NCBI RefSeq assembly: GCF_913773725.1
Contig: NZ_CAJYGK010000096.1
Location: forward strand, 19,943-83,942
Length of the DNA: 64,000 nucleotides
Reading direction: 5' to 3'
Source of the DNA: an uncultured Aquabacterium sp.
GTDB taxonomy: Bacteria > Pseudomonadota > Gammaproteobacteria > Burkholderiales > Burkholderiaceae_C
Part shown: piece after piece, positions 40,594 to 48,801 of the stretch
Layout: each line of letters opens with the position of its first letter
Numbering within the stretch: position 1 is the first letter of the stretch
The notes under the pieces: model-generated
The model's input: only the letters and a program-made list of their open reading frames with translations
Told to the model about the DNA's origin: nothing
Databases searched by the model: none
Made by a program: the position numbers and the translations under genes

Positions 40594-41264
40594 ACGAATT
40601 GCTCCACGCCATGCGGCTGCAGGCGCAGATCGCCATGTCCGGCGGCGGCGCCTCGCGCCTGGCCACCGTGGCCAGCTTCAACCCCGACAACTACACCGTC
40701 AAGGTCGTGATCCAGCCCGAGGGCGTGGAGTCCGGCTGGCTGCCCCTGGCTTCGGCCTGGGTGGGCAACGGCTGGGGCATGTTCTGCCCGCCCATGCCTG
40801 GCGACATGGTGCAGGTGGACTTCATGGAGGACAGCCCGGACGCCGGGGTGGCGACTGTTCGACTGTTCAACGACCAGGACCGCCCGCTGCGCTGCCCGGC
40901 CGGCGAGCTGTGGCTGGTGCACCAGTCGGGCGCCTTCTTCAAGCTCACCAACGACGGCGCGGCCACGTTCTCCGATGGCCAGGGCGCGACCGTGCAGCTC
41001 AAGGGCGGAAACATCACCAGCCAGGCAAGCAACTGGACGCACACCGGGCCCATGACCATCGACGGCGTGACCACGATCCGCCAGCGGCTCATCGGCCAGG
41101 GCGGCATGGCCATCAGCGGCGGCACGGGCGGCGCAGCCGCAACGATCAGCGGGAACCTGCAGGTGTCCGGCGGCGACGTGACGGCCGACAGCATCGGGCT
41201 CAAGACCCATCGACACACCGGCGTCCAGGGCGGCACCGGAACCAGCGGAGGCCCAACCCCGTGA
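40590..41264 (+). CDS. Baseplate spike protein (gpV-like)
   Basis: 224 residues from GTG 40590, overlapping the hub stop as GTGA. An OB-like domain (about 20-100: LATVASFNPDNYTVKVVIQPEGVESGWLPLASAWVG ... CPPMPGDMVQVDFME) is followed by repeated strands (SDGQGATVQLKGGNITSQ ... TIDGVTTIRQRLIGQGG) and the end TADSIGLKTHRHTGVQ, a motif of gpV/gp5 spikes. It punctures the outer membrane. Confidence 0.85.
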   Translation: MNELLHAMRLQAQIAMSGGGASRLATVASFNPDNYTVKVVIQPEGVESGWLPLASAWVGNGWGMFCPPMPGDMVQVDFMEDSPDAGVATVRLFNDQDRPLRCPAGELWLVHQSGAFFKLTNDGAATFSDGQGATVQLKGGNITSQASNWTHTGPMTIDGVTTIRQRLIGQGGMAISGGTGGAAATISGNLQVSGGDVTADSIGLKTHRHTGVQGGTGTSGGPTP

Positions 41265-41626
41265 ACGACCTCACCCATGTGATCTTCGGCGACCTCAAGC
41301 CTGGCCCGTCGGGCGACCTGGCGGTGTCCGGCGACCTCGACGCAGGCCGCGAGCGCGTGCTGCGCCGACTGCTGACCAACCCGGGCGACTACCCGTTCCA
41401 CCCGGACTATGGCGCCGGCCTGGCGCGCATGGTCGGCGACACGGCCGACGTGGGCCGCATCAAGGCCGCAATCCGCGGCCAGATGCTGCTGGAGCAGGCC
41501 GTGGCCCAACAGCCCGAGCCGATCGTGGACGTGGCGCTGATCCCCCGCGGCGTCACGTGCTCGATCCGCTACACGGACGCGGCCACCGGCCAGCCCGCCG
41601 TCCTTTCCTTCAACGTGACTGTCTGA
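41261..41626 (+). CDS. Baseplate wedge protein (gpW/gp25-like)
   Basis: 121 residues from GTG 41261 (GTGA overlap). ERVLRRLLTNPGDYPFHPDYGAGL is the conserved gp25 block. It initiates sheath assembly on the baseplate. Confidence 0.85.
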   Translation: MNDLTHVIFGDLKPGPSGDLAVSGDLDAGRERVLRRLLTNPGDYPFHPDYGAGLARMVGDTADVGRIKAAIRGQMLLEQAVAQQPEPIVDVALIPRGVTCSIRYTDAATGQPAVLSFNVTV

Positions 41627-41630
41627 TGCC

Positions 41631-42719
41631 ATGCCACTGACCACCTACGACTTCAACAGCCTGGTGCGCCAACAGGCCACCACCATCCAGTCCGCTGCCA
41701 AGGCCCTGGTGGACGTGACGGTGGGCTCCATCACCCGAGCCCTCATCGAAGCCAACGCCAGCCTGCTGCTGTGGCTGCAGGGCCTGCTGCTGGGCATCCT
41801 GGTCAAGACCCGGGCGGCCACCAGCGAGGGCGCCGACCTCGACAGTTGGATGGCGGATTTCGGGCTGGTGCGACTGTCGGCACAGAAGGCGGCCGGCGTC
41901 GTGACCTTCACGCGCTTCTCGCAGGGCTCGACCGTTGCCATCCCCGCCGGCACGACGGTGCAGACCTCCGACCGGGCCTGGCAGTTCGTGACAACCGCCG
42001 ATGCCTCGATGGCGCCCACGCAGACCTCTGTGCAGGTGCCTGTGCAGGCTGTTGCGCCAGGCGAGGGCGGCAACGTGGCAGCCGGCGGCGTCACCATGCT
42101 GGTGGGCAGCCTGCCGGGTGTGGACACCGTGGCCAACGCGGCCGCGTTCGTGGGTGGCCTGGATGCAGAAACCGACCAGGCGTTCCGCGCTCGCTTCATC
42201 ACTTGGGTGAACGGTCTGTCGAAGGCGACGGGATCGGCCATCGGCGCGGCCATCAGCTCGGTGCGCGCCGGCCTGACCTACACCATCACCGAGAACGTGA
42301 CCTATGCCGGCACCAGCCAGCCGGGGCACTTCTTCATCGTGGTGGACGACGGCACGGGCTCGCCATCTGCGCAGCTACTCGACAGCGTGCGCGCTGCTGT
42401 GGACGCCAGCCGGCCGCTGACCTCCAGCTTTGCCGTGTTCGCGCCCATCGTGGTGCAGGCCAATGTGGCCGTCATCGTGACGGTGGGGCAGGGCTACGAC
42501 CCCGCCAGCGTGCGCGCTGCCGTGTCGGCCGCGCTGGTGTCCTTCCTCAACAGCCTGGCGCTCGGCCAGGCGCTGCCCTACACCCGGCTGTCTCAGGTGA
42601 TCTATGGCGCCTCGCCCGGCGTGGTCAACGCCACGACCCTGACCCTCAACGGCGGCACGGCCGACCTGAGCGCAACCAGCCGCCAGGTCATCAAGGCCGG
42701 CACCGTCACCGTTTCGTGA
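41631..42719 (+). CDS. Baseplate J-like protein
   Basis: 362 residues. GADLDSWMADFGLVRLSAQKAAGVVTFTR ... VTMLVGSLPGVDTVANAAAFVGGLDAETDQAFRARFITWVNGLSKATGSAI is diagnostic for gpJ/gp6 baseplate proteins. It forms the wedge. Confidence 0.9.
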   Translation: MPLTTYDFNSLVRQQATTIQSAAKALVDVTVGSITRALIEANASLLLWLQGLLLGILVKTRAATSEGADLDSWMADFGLVRLSAQKAAGVVTFTRFSQGSTVAIPAGTTVQTSDRAWQFVTTADASMAPTQTSVQVPVQAVAPGEGGNVAAGGVTMLVGSLPGVDTVANAAAFVGGLDAETDQAFRARFITWVNGLSKATGSAIGAAISSVRAGLTYTITENVTYAGTSQPGHFFIVVDDGTGSPSAQLLDSVRAAVDASRPLTSSFAVFAPIVVQANVAVIVTVGQGYDPASVRAAVSAALVSFLNSLALGQALPYTRLSQVIYGASPGVVNATTLTLNGGTADLSATSRQVIKAGTVTVS

Positions 42720-42726
42720 GGCGCCC

Positions 42727-43386
42727 ATGCCTGGAGATCAAGCTGACATGCTCTCGCGGCTCAAGGCCGTGCTGCCGCGATGGTTCCCCGATGCCTCGCC
42801 CATCCTCGATGCCGTGCTGGCGGGCTGGGCTTCGGCTCACGCGGCCGTCTACGACCTCATCCGCTTCGGCGAGCTGCAGGCGCGCATCCGAACGGCCACC
42901 GACGGCTGGCTGGACATGATCGCCTCCGACTTCTTCGGCAACACCCTGGTGCGCGCCGTGGGGCAGTCGGATCGCTCGTTTCGCACCCGCATCCTGGTCA
43001 ACCTGCTGCGCGAGCGCGCAACGCGCAATGCGCTGCGTCAGGTGCTGCTGGACGTGACCGGGCGCGAACCCGTCATCATCGAGCCCACCCGGCCCGCCGA
43101 CTGCGGCGGCTATGGGATCTCGGCGTGCGGCTACGGCGCTGCCGGCGCCTACGGCAGCCTGTCCTTGCCCTTCCAGTGCTTCGTGCAGGCCAAGCGCCCC
43201 GCCTCGTCGGGCATCCCCATGGTGGGCGGCTACGGCACACCAGCCCTGGCTTACACAACCCCCAGCAGCAGCAAATACGCCTCCATCAGCGAGGCCGCTG
43301 CATCCGCCTCCGATGCCGACATTTACGCGGCCATCGACTCCGTGCGCCCCGCCGGCACGACCGTGTGGGCGAACATCAGCACATAA
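42727..43386 (+). CDS. Tail protein gpI-like (baseplate wedge to fibre)
   Basis: 219 residues. The N-terminal part (MLSRLKAVLPRWFPDASPILDAVLAGWASAHAAVYDL) is helical; the C-terminal part is glycine- and tyrosine-rich (GGYGISACGYGAAGAYG). It lies between gpJ and the fibre gene, where gpI attaches fibres. Confidence 0.7.
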   Translation: MPGDQADMLSRLKAVLPRWFPDASPILDAVLAGWASAHAAVYDLIRFGELQARIRTATDGWLDMIASDFFGNTLVRAVGQSDRSFRTRILVNLLRERATRNALRQVLLDVTGREPVIIEPTRPADCGGYGISACGYGAAGAYGSLSLPFQCFVQAKRPASSGIPMVGGYGTPALAYTTPSSSKYASISEAAASASDADIYAAIDSVRPAGTTVWANIST

Positions 43387-43424
43387 TCCGATCATTGCGA
43401 GTGAATCGCTAGCAAAGGCATTCC

Positions 43425-44690
43425 ATGGATCGCGTCATCAACTACCCCGGTCAGATCCCGCTTGAGACTGACCTGTTGCGCACCAACCGCAACATCATGG
43501 TGGCCATCGGCAAGATGGCCCACGCGCTGTTTGGCACCTCGACCATCGTCAACGGCCTGACCGTCACGCAAGACACGCCGGCCTCGATGCGGGTGGCTGT
43601 CGGCCCGGGCGAAATCTACGCGCTGGCCAACCTCGACAGCACGGCCTACAGCTCGCTGCCGGCCGACACGGCCCGCCAGGTCGTCAAACAGGGCGTCAAC
43701 CTCGACACCACGTTCCTGACCCTGGCCGCCCCGGGCACGGCCGGCCAGTCGATCAACTATCTGATCCAGGCCACTTTGACCGAGGTGGATCTGCTCCCGA
43801 CGGTCCTGCCGTACTACAACAGCGGCAACCCGGCCGTTGCGTTCAGCGGGCCGAACAACACCGGGCAGCCGCAGGCCACCGAGCGCGATGTGATCGTGAC
43901 GCTTTCGGCCAAGGCCGGCGCGGCCGCGGCCACCGGCTCGCAGCAGACCCCGAGCCCGGACGCCAACTACGTGGGCCTTTACGTGGTGACGGTGGCCAAC
44001 GGCCAATCCTCGATCACCAACGCCCACATCAGCCTGTTCCCTGGCGCGCCCATCCTGCCGAGCGCTGGCATGGTGCGCGGCGGCTTCCAGAACAACCAGT
44101 TCTCGGCCGCGACAGCCGGTGGCACGGCCGACGCCATAACGGCCAACTTCAACCCGCAGGTCACTGCCGTGGCCGACGGGATGACGCTGTTCGTGCGCGC
44201 CTCGGCGGCCAACACCAGCACGGCCCCGACCTTCGCGCCTGGCTCGCTGCCGGCCCGCGCCATCGTCAAGGGGAACAACCTCCCGCTGCTGGCTAGCGAC
44301 ATTGCAGGTGCTGGCCACTGGCTGGAAATGACCTACGACAGCACGCTGGACAAGTGGGTGCTGCTGAATCCCGCGTTTGGCGCCTCCGCCTCGATTGGCG
44401 TAGGCCAGACATGGCAGAACGTCACCGGCTCGCGGGCCGCTGGAACCACGTACTACAACACAACGGTCCGACCAATTCAGGTGCTTGTCGCACTTCCAGA
44501 CACAAGCAGCGGCGCGCCTACCGTGACCATCAACGTGGGCGGCACGAACATCATCACCACCATGACGTATGACACCTCATCGCTTTTTGGCACAGCGATT
44601 CCATCCTTCATCGTCCCGCCCGGCGCGTCCTACTCTGTCACGCTGGGTGGCACCCTTGGCGCCATCGCCTCTTGGTGCGAACTGCGGTAA
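43425..44690 (+). CDS. Tail fibre protein
   Basis: 421 residues. The N-terminus (MDRVINYPGQIPLETDLLRTNRNIMVAIGKMAHALFGTS) is typical of phage fibre or tail proteins that anchor to the baseplate. The rest is beta-rich, rich in T, A and G. The C-terminal domain (about 320-421) uses more AT-rich codons than the upstream part, suggesting an exchanged host-binding tip. Confidence 0.75.
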   Translation: MDRVINYPGQIPLETDLLRTNRNIMVAIGKMAHALFGTSTIVNGLTVTQDTPASMRVAVGPGEIYALANLDSTAYSSLPADTARQVVKQGVNLDTTFLTLAAPGTAGQSINYLIQATLTEVDLLPTVLPYYNSGNPAVAFSGPNNTGQPQATERDVIVTLSAKAGAAAATGSQQTPSPDANYVGLYVVTVANGQSSITNAHISLFPGAPILPSAGMVRGGFQNNQFSAATAGGTADAITANFNPQVTAVADGMTLFVRASAANTSTAPTFAPGSLPARAIVKGNNLPLLASDIAGAGHWLEMTYDSTLDKWVLLNPAFGASASIGVGQTWQNVTGSRAAGTTYYNTTVRPIQVLVALPDTSSGAPTVTINVGGTNIITTMTYDTSSLFGTAIPSFIVPPGASYSVTLGGTLGAIASWCELR

Positions 44691-44696
44691 CAGACC

Positions 44697-44999
44697 ATGA
44701 GCATGAAATACCTCAAAGACCCTGATGGGCACGTTCACGGCTTCGACATCAGCGACCAGAAGCAGGCCGAACTGATGGTTTTGATCGCATCGGACTGGAT
44801 TGATGTGACCAATCATTGGCCGCCCGTTGTGGCCAACGCCCACCCTCGCATCGGGGAGATTAAAGCCGAACTGCTCGCCATCGACGCAAAGACCCCCCGA
44901 GCCATGCGTGAGTCAGTCGTGACCGGCGATACGTCGCGCCTGGTGGAGCTGGAGGCGCGGGCCGAGAAGCTGCGCGCCGAGCTGGCCGACCTGATCTGA
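44697..44999 (+). CDS. Tail fibre assembly-like protein
   Basis: 100 residues. YLKDPDGHVHGFDISDQKQAELMVLIASDWIDVTN and a helical, charged C-terminus (RLVELEARAEKLRAELADL) resemble small chaperones encoded after fibre genes. Function inferred from position. Confidence 0.6.
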   Translation: MSMKYLKDPDGHVHGFDISDQKQAELMVLIASDWIDVTNHWPPVVANAHPRIGEIKAELLAIDAKTPRAMRESVVTGDTSRLVELEARAEKLRAELADLI

Positions 45000-45022
45000 C
45001 ACCAACAACACCCCGGCAACCG

Positions 45023-45047
45023 AGCCCGCCACTTGGCGGGCTTTTTC
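45023..45047 (+). terminator. Intrinsic terminator
   Basis: AGCCCGCC-ACTT-GGCGGGCT followed by T run, between tail-fibre and lysis genes. Confidence 0.85.
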
Positions 45048-45060
45048 ATTGGAGGATCTG

Positions 45061-45468
45061 ATGCCTGAACCGACCTCGGCGGCTCTGGCCAGTTGCGCGG
45101 CAGTCACGTCGTGCCTGGCTGTCGTCGCCACCACCATGGGGGTGCCTGCCCCTGTCGTCCTGGCCGCCGTGCTGGGTGCTGCCATCGCGGTGAGCAACAG
45201 CGACCGCCTGGAGCTGTCCCTGCGCAGCCTGCTGCCCGCCATCCTGACCTTCGGCCTGGCCATGGGCATCGGGATCTGGGGCGGCTCGCTGCTCGGCCGC
45301 CCGGTCATCAGCACCATCAACGCGGTGATCTCCGACCCCGACGCCAAGCTGCCGGTGGGCGCCGCCGACCCGCTGTGCACGTTGTTCCTGGCCATGATCG
45401 GCCAGCGCGAGCTGCTGCCCATCGTGCAGCGCCTGCTGCGCCGCTTCAACGTGGGGGAGGGCAAGTGA
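45061..45468 (+). CDS. Holin-like membrane protein
   Basis: 135 residues with several hydrophobic segments (about 6-25, 28-46, 60-80, 100-115) and a positive C-terminus (RLLRRFNVGEGK). Located first in the lysis block, before the endolysin. ATG 45061 has GGAGG nearby; the upstream TTG frame is not used. Confidence 0.6.
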   Translation: MPEPTSAALASCAAVTSCLAVVATTMGVPAPVVLAAVLGAAIAVSNSDRLELSLRSLLPAILTFGLAMGIGIWGGSLLGRPVISTINAVISDPDAKLPVGAADPLCTLFLAMIGQRELLPIVQRLLRRFNVGEGK

Positions 45469-46208
45469 TGGACCTCGCCTGCATCCTGCAGCTCGCCGTG
45501 GGCGTGCTGATCGCGGCCGGCGGCCTGCTGCTGTGCCTGTCCGGCGTGGATGGCAAGAGCCACCCACTGCTGCGCTGGGCGCTCATCGGCCTGGTGTGCT
45601 GGGGCGCCTGGTTCGCGGCCTTGCCCGCCATGGCTGGCGTGCACGACAGCGCCTCGGCCATCGCCCTGGCTGCCCTGGTGGCCTTCGTGCTGCTGCGCTA
45701 CCGCAGCGAGCTGGTGGCCATCTTCGACGGCGCCTGGTGGTGGCCACCGAACAACGAGCACGCCCCGTTCGACGTGAACCTGCCGGCGCGCCGCAAGCCG
45801 CTGCCATGGTGGAAGAAGCTCAATCCCTGGTGGGCGCTGTTCGGCAACGATGACGACGGGTATTGGGGCGACGATCCATGGCGCCAGGGCCGGCCCAAGA
45901 CGTTCTGGCTGGCCGTGCAATGGTGGCTGCGCAACCCGGCCCATAACTTCACCTGGTACGTCATCGGCTTTGCCGACCGACACCGCCTGGTGACGGGGCT
46001 GTGGGTGCCGCGCATCCACAAGCCGGGGGGTGGCTTCCTGTGGTGCTACACGCGGATCTACCTGGCCGGCCGCTGGCGCCTGTTCCTGCCGTTCGTGTCC
46101 TATCTGTCGCAGCACTGCCGGTTCTATCTGGGCTGGCGCACGGGCGGGGCCTTCGGCATCAAGCTGAACCTGAGCATCAAGGGGAGGCCGGAATGGGTGT
46201 GGCGCTGA
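45468..46208 (+). CDS. DUF7338-like protein with N-terminal membrane helices
   Basis: 246 residues. Residues 1-75 have three hydrophobic segments; the rest (NPWWALFGNDDDGYWGDDPWRQGRPKTFWLAVQWWLRNPAHNFTWYVIGFADR ... KLNLSIKGRPEWVWR) matches the tryptophan-rich DUF7338 family seen in phage lysis regions. It may be a second holin/antiholin or a fusion of a holin with DUF7338. The ATG overlaps the previous stop (TGATG). Confidence 0.6.
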   Translation: MDLACILQLAVGVLIAAGGLLLCLSGVDGKSHPLLRWALIGLVCWGAWFAALPAMAGVHDSASAIALAALVAFVLLRYRSELVAIFDGAWWWPPNNEHAPFDVNLPARRKPLPWWKKLNPWWALFGNDDDGYWGDDPWRQGRPKTFWLAVQWWLRNPAHNFTWYVIGFADRHRLVTGLWVPRIHKPGGGFLWCYTRIYLAGRWRLFLPFVSYLSQHCRFYLGWRTGGAFGIKLNLSIKGRPEWVWR

Positions 46209-46855
46209 CGCTCGATCATCTGCTGGCGGCCGACGTGCCGCCGACGCTCGCCCGGCGCTTCATCGACCCGCTGCGCGCTGCCTGCGCGCTGCACGGCATC
46301 GACACGGCCGCCCGCCTGGCGGGCTTCCTGGGCAACGCCATCGTGGAAACCTCCGGGCTGGTGCGCATCGAGGAAAACCTGGTCTATTCCAGCCCCGAGC
46401 GCATCGCCACGATCTTCCGCAGCCGCTTCGACCTCGACGGCGACAGGAAGATCAGCCCGGCGGAAATCGAGTTCGCCCGCGGCTACGTGCGCCAGCCGCA
46501 GAAGCTGGCCAACCGGGCCTATGCCGGCAAGAACGGCAACGGCAACGAAGCCAGCGGCGACGGCTGGCGCTTCCGCGGGCGGGGGATCTTCCAGCTCACC
46601 GGCCGGGCCTGGTACGAGCGCGCTGGCCGTGAGCTGGGGCGCCCCTACCTGGAACAGCCCGACTTGCTGCTGCAGCCCGATGACGCGGCCCTGTCGGCGG
46701 CCTGGTACTGGTCTGTTGCCGGCTGCAACGCCCTGGCCGACCGGCGCGACCTCGACGGCATCACCAAGGCCATCAACGGCCCGGCCATGCTGGAGAAGGA
46801 ACGCCGCCGCCGCGAGATCAACAACATGCTGGCCATCCTGGCCGGAAAGGTTTGA
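46193..46855 (+). CDS. Endolysin (GH19 chitinase-like)
   Basis: 220 residues. The catalytic region has NAIVETSGL (catalytic Glu near 52) and FRGRGIFQLTGRAWYERAG, then AAWYWSVAGCNALADRRDLDGITKAINGP, all hallmarks of GH19-type endolysins. It cuts peptidoglycan sugar bonds. There is no signal peptide, so it needs the holin. Confidence 0.88.
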   Translation: MGVALTLDHLLAADVPPTLARRFIDPLRAACALHGIDTAARLAGFLGNAIVETSGLVRIEENLVYSSPERIATIFRSRFDLDGDRKISPAEIEFARGYVRQPQKLANRAYAGKNGNGNEASGDGWRFRGRGIFQLTGRAWYERAGRELGRPYLEQPDLLLQPDDAALSAAWYWSVAGCNALADRRDLDGITKAINGPAMLEKERRRREINNMLAILAGKV

Positions 46856-46857
46856 AC

Positions 46858-47355
46858 GTGCACCGACTGCTGTACGCGGCGCTGGCCCTGGTGCTGGCGG
46901 CCCTGGCCCTTCGGGCTTTCGGGGACGCCAAGCTGCGGGAGGGCTACGCCAAGCACGCGGCCGAAACGGCCGCCCTGGCCGCCCGGGAGTCCGAGCGGCG
47001 ACGCGCCGACGACGCCCGGCGTGAACGACTGTTGAAGGAGAAGGAACGTGAAGCTGAAACCCGAAGCCTGGCTGCTGCTGGCCAGCTTGCTGCTGCTCAC
47101 GATGAGCTTGACAGGCTGCGCAGCGCCCTGCGCGCCCGCCGAGCCCGCGCCAGTGGTGGTGCAGGAGAGCCGCCGACTGGTGATCGACCCGAGCCTGCTG
47201 GAGCGCGAGAAAGCGACCTACTCGGCGAATGTGCGGCAGAAGCTGTCCACCTGGCAGGAGAAGCTGACCGGCTCGCCCTGACCTTGACGGCCCTGCAGGA
47301 TGCTGTCACAGTCCAATGCACCGACTGCTCGGAGCGTGGGAAAGCTAGTGATTAA
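46858..47355 (+). CDS. Rz-like inner-membrane spanin
   Basis: 165 residues from GTG 46858, with GGAAAGG eight bases upstream. One N-terminal membrane helix (LLYAALALVLAALALRAFG), then a long coiled periplasmic region. It would join with Rz1 to fuse the membranes at lysis. The Rz1 gene is nested inside in another frame. Confidence 0.75.
   Translation: MHRLLYAALALVLAALALRAFGDAKLREGYAKHAAETAALAARESERRRADDARRERLLKEKEREAETRSLAAAGQLAAAHDELDRLRSALRARRARASGGAGEPPTGDRPEPAGARESDLLGECAAEAVHLAGEADRLALTLTALQDAVTVQCTDCSERGKASD
47048..47281 (+). CDS. Rz1-like outer-membrane spanin lipoprotein (nested in Rz)
   Basis: 77 residues from GTG 47048, wholly inside the Rz frame. A signal sequence ends in the lipobox LTGC (C24), followed by a proline-rich stretch (CAPAEPAPVV). 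Nested Rz/Rz1 is a known compact arrangement. Confidence 0.75.
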   Translation: MKLKPEAWLLLASLLLLTMSLTGCAAPCAPAEPAPVVVQESRRLVIDPSLLEREKATYSANVRQKLSTWQEKLTGSP

Positions 47356-47360
47356 CTAGC
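47344..47360. promoter_or_regulatory. Palindromic operator candidate 3
   Basis: GCTAGT-GATTA-ACTAGC, same spacing as the copies at 16494 and 21144. It overlaps the Rz stop codon and lies 79 bases before attR. Its purpose so close to the right end is unclear. Confidence 0.55.
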
Positions 47361-47406
47361 AATGCTTTGATGGAAATAGCCGTCTAAATTTTCCCAGGAA
47401 CCGCGT

Positions 47407-47419
47407 TAAGTCGTTGATT
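47407..47419 (-). repeat. Putative integrase arm-type site (right)
   Basis: Reverse complement of AATCAACGACTTA, facing the attR core. See 3660-3672. A CAAATTTTCCCAGG-like element next to it also occurs near attL (AATTTCCCAAG) and at 10795. Confidence 0.5.
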
Positions 47420-47438
47420 TACATGGGTAAAAACGCAA

Positions 47439-47490
47439 ATTGTGATTCTGGTTGTCGTGGGTTCGAGTCCCATCAGCCACCCCACCGAAT
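47439..47490 (+). repeat. attR core (52-bp direct repeat with 3611-3662)
   Basis: Exact copy of the tRNA-His 3' part. Upstream of it is phage sequence; downstream is host sequence. It marks the right prophage end. Confidence 0.95.
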
Positions 47491-47495
47491 AGTTC

Positions 47496-47529
47496 AAAGG
47501 CGACAAGCACTTAAGTGTTTGTCGCCTTT
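47496..47529 (+). terminator. Terminator-like hairpin of the original tRNA-His unit
   Basis: AAAGGCGACAA pairs with TTGTCGCCTTT around a stem-like CACTT/AAGTG core. Directly downstream of the tRNA 3' copy, so before integration it would have ended the tRNA-His transcript. Confidence 0.7.
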
Positions 47530-47627
47530 GTCGTTTCAGGGGCAAAACGGCCCCCTTTGTTCCCGCGGCGGGATTACTTGCGCCGTGGGGAGGTCCCATC
47601 GCTTTCTGGAAGTGCGCCTTCTGCCCT

Positions 47628-48161
47628 TCAACGGTCTGGACGAGTTGCTGCGCGTCTGGCCTTGAGCCCCACCAGAGAGAGCCCCGCCATGGCCAGGACG
47701 ATGGCGGACGGCTCGGGTACAGCGGGAGTGAATGCATATGTGATGCTCTTCGCATCGAACATGCTGGTAGGTGACTGCGGCGTCATGTAGGCGAACTTGG
47801 CCGCGTTCCGGTCCATGTTGGCGATGAACCAGAAATCGTTGGTTCCGGGAGTCAGGCGCGCCGAAGCATGCTCCGCTCCGAATAGCACGCTGTTGGGGTA
47901 GTGCACGTCGATGGCGATTTCTTCCACCTTGTATGCGTGGCCCGCTATCTCCAGGTCGACATGATGGACAGCGTCGACCCACCCATGTGCATCGTTGATG
48001 TCCAGCAAGAGCGTTCCGTGGACCGTTTCTTGGGGCGCGAACGTTCCGTTGTTTGATACGAAGTCCGTCGCCGTGAAATTGAGCCAATAGTTGGTCGCAC
48101 TCACCCCGCCTGTGGAACCGATCGCAGCGGCAGCGATGAGAGAACGAATGAGCGGACGCAT
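47628..48161 (-). CDS. PEP-CTERM secreted protein
   Basis: 177 residues. Signal peptide (MRPLIRSLIAAAAIGSTGGVSA), a beta-rich middle, and the sorting tail VPEPS-hydrophobic-RR. The tail is cut by exosortase. AAAAGGAG precedes the ATG. It is the first host gene after attR. Confidence 0.85.
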   Translation of the reverse strand: MRPLIRSLIAAAAIGSTGGVSATNYWLNFTATDFVSNNGTFAPQETVHGTLLLDINDAHGWVDAVHHVDLEIAGHAYKVEEIAIDVHYPNSVLFGAEHASARLTPGTNDFWFIANMDRNAAKFAYMTPQSPTSMFDAKSITYAFTPAVPEPSAIVLAMAGLSLVGLKARRAATRPDR

Positions 48162-48487
48162 GAAAACTCCTTTTCGGAAATGACAGCCATCTCGTCCCCG
48201 GCGTGAGATTCGCGAAACGCGTTCGTACGGTTCACGCGGGAATCCATCACAACTTGCTCCTGTTGATGCCGGCGCGATCTGACCCGCGTCAATGTTTGAG
48301 CGGCTCCCTTCCGTGCACCCGGGCGGTGGCGCCACGGCTCCAAGGAGAAACGCGGACAGGGACAGTTCATCCCAGGAAGTGACGGAGGCACGACGGCGCT
48401 TGGGGCGCGCTCAGGGTTAGGCCTGTGTTGTCGCTGCCCTGGATGGCGCACAATGCTTCCAGGCCCACCTGATGCACGGAGGCGATC
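48162..48487. other. Intergenic stretch without recognised features
   Basis: About 326 bases between the PEP-CTERM protein and the 83-residue gene. I see no convincing gene, promoter or repeat beyond an ordinary ribosome site (GGAGG) at the end. Confidence 0.5.
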
Positions 48488-48739
48488 ATGGGAACGACCT
48501 GGCAGCAACTCAACCCCAGCATGGTGGACGAGACGGTCGACCTGGAAGGGTGCAGCTACCTGGTGACCGCCCGGCGACGGCGCGGCACCGGCATGTGGGC
48601 CGTGAGCGTCGAGGCCGTGGCGATCGAAGGCGACCCGCCAAAGGTGGCCTGGGACGGCGAGGTCACCGTGGGTGCGGGATATGTCTCGCCGTTGGTGGCC
48701 CTGGAAGCCGCCAAGTCATGGCTGGTGGCCCACCAGTGA
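48488..48739 (+). CDS. Hypothetical small protein
   Basis: 83 residues, starting MGTTWQQLNPSMVDETVDLEGCSYLV; alpha/beta pattern. Good ribosome site (ACGGAGG). Not recognised. Confidence 0.55.
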   Translation: MGTTWQQLNPSMVDETVDLEGCSYLVTARRRRGTGMWAVSVEAVAIEGDPPKVAWDGEVTVGAGYVSPLVALEAAKSWLVAHQ

Positions 48740-48801
48740 CCCACCTATGACCGCGCTGCGGCCGCGTCGTTGAAGGTGCAGGCCGACCGGGTGGTTTTGG
48801 A

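Noticed and set aside
3611..47490. CRISPR arrays, insertion sequences or transposases within the prophage
   Set aside because: No regularly spaced repeats and no transposase motifs or terminal inverted repeats were seen.
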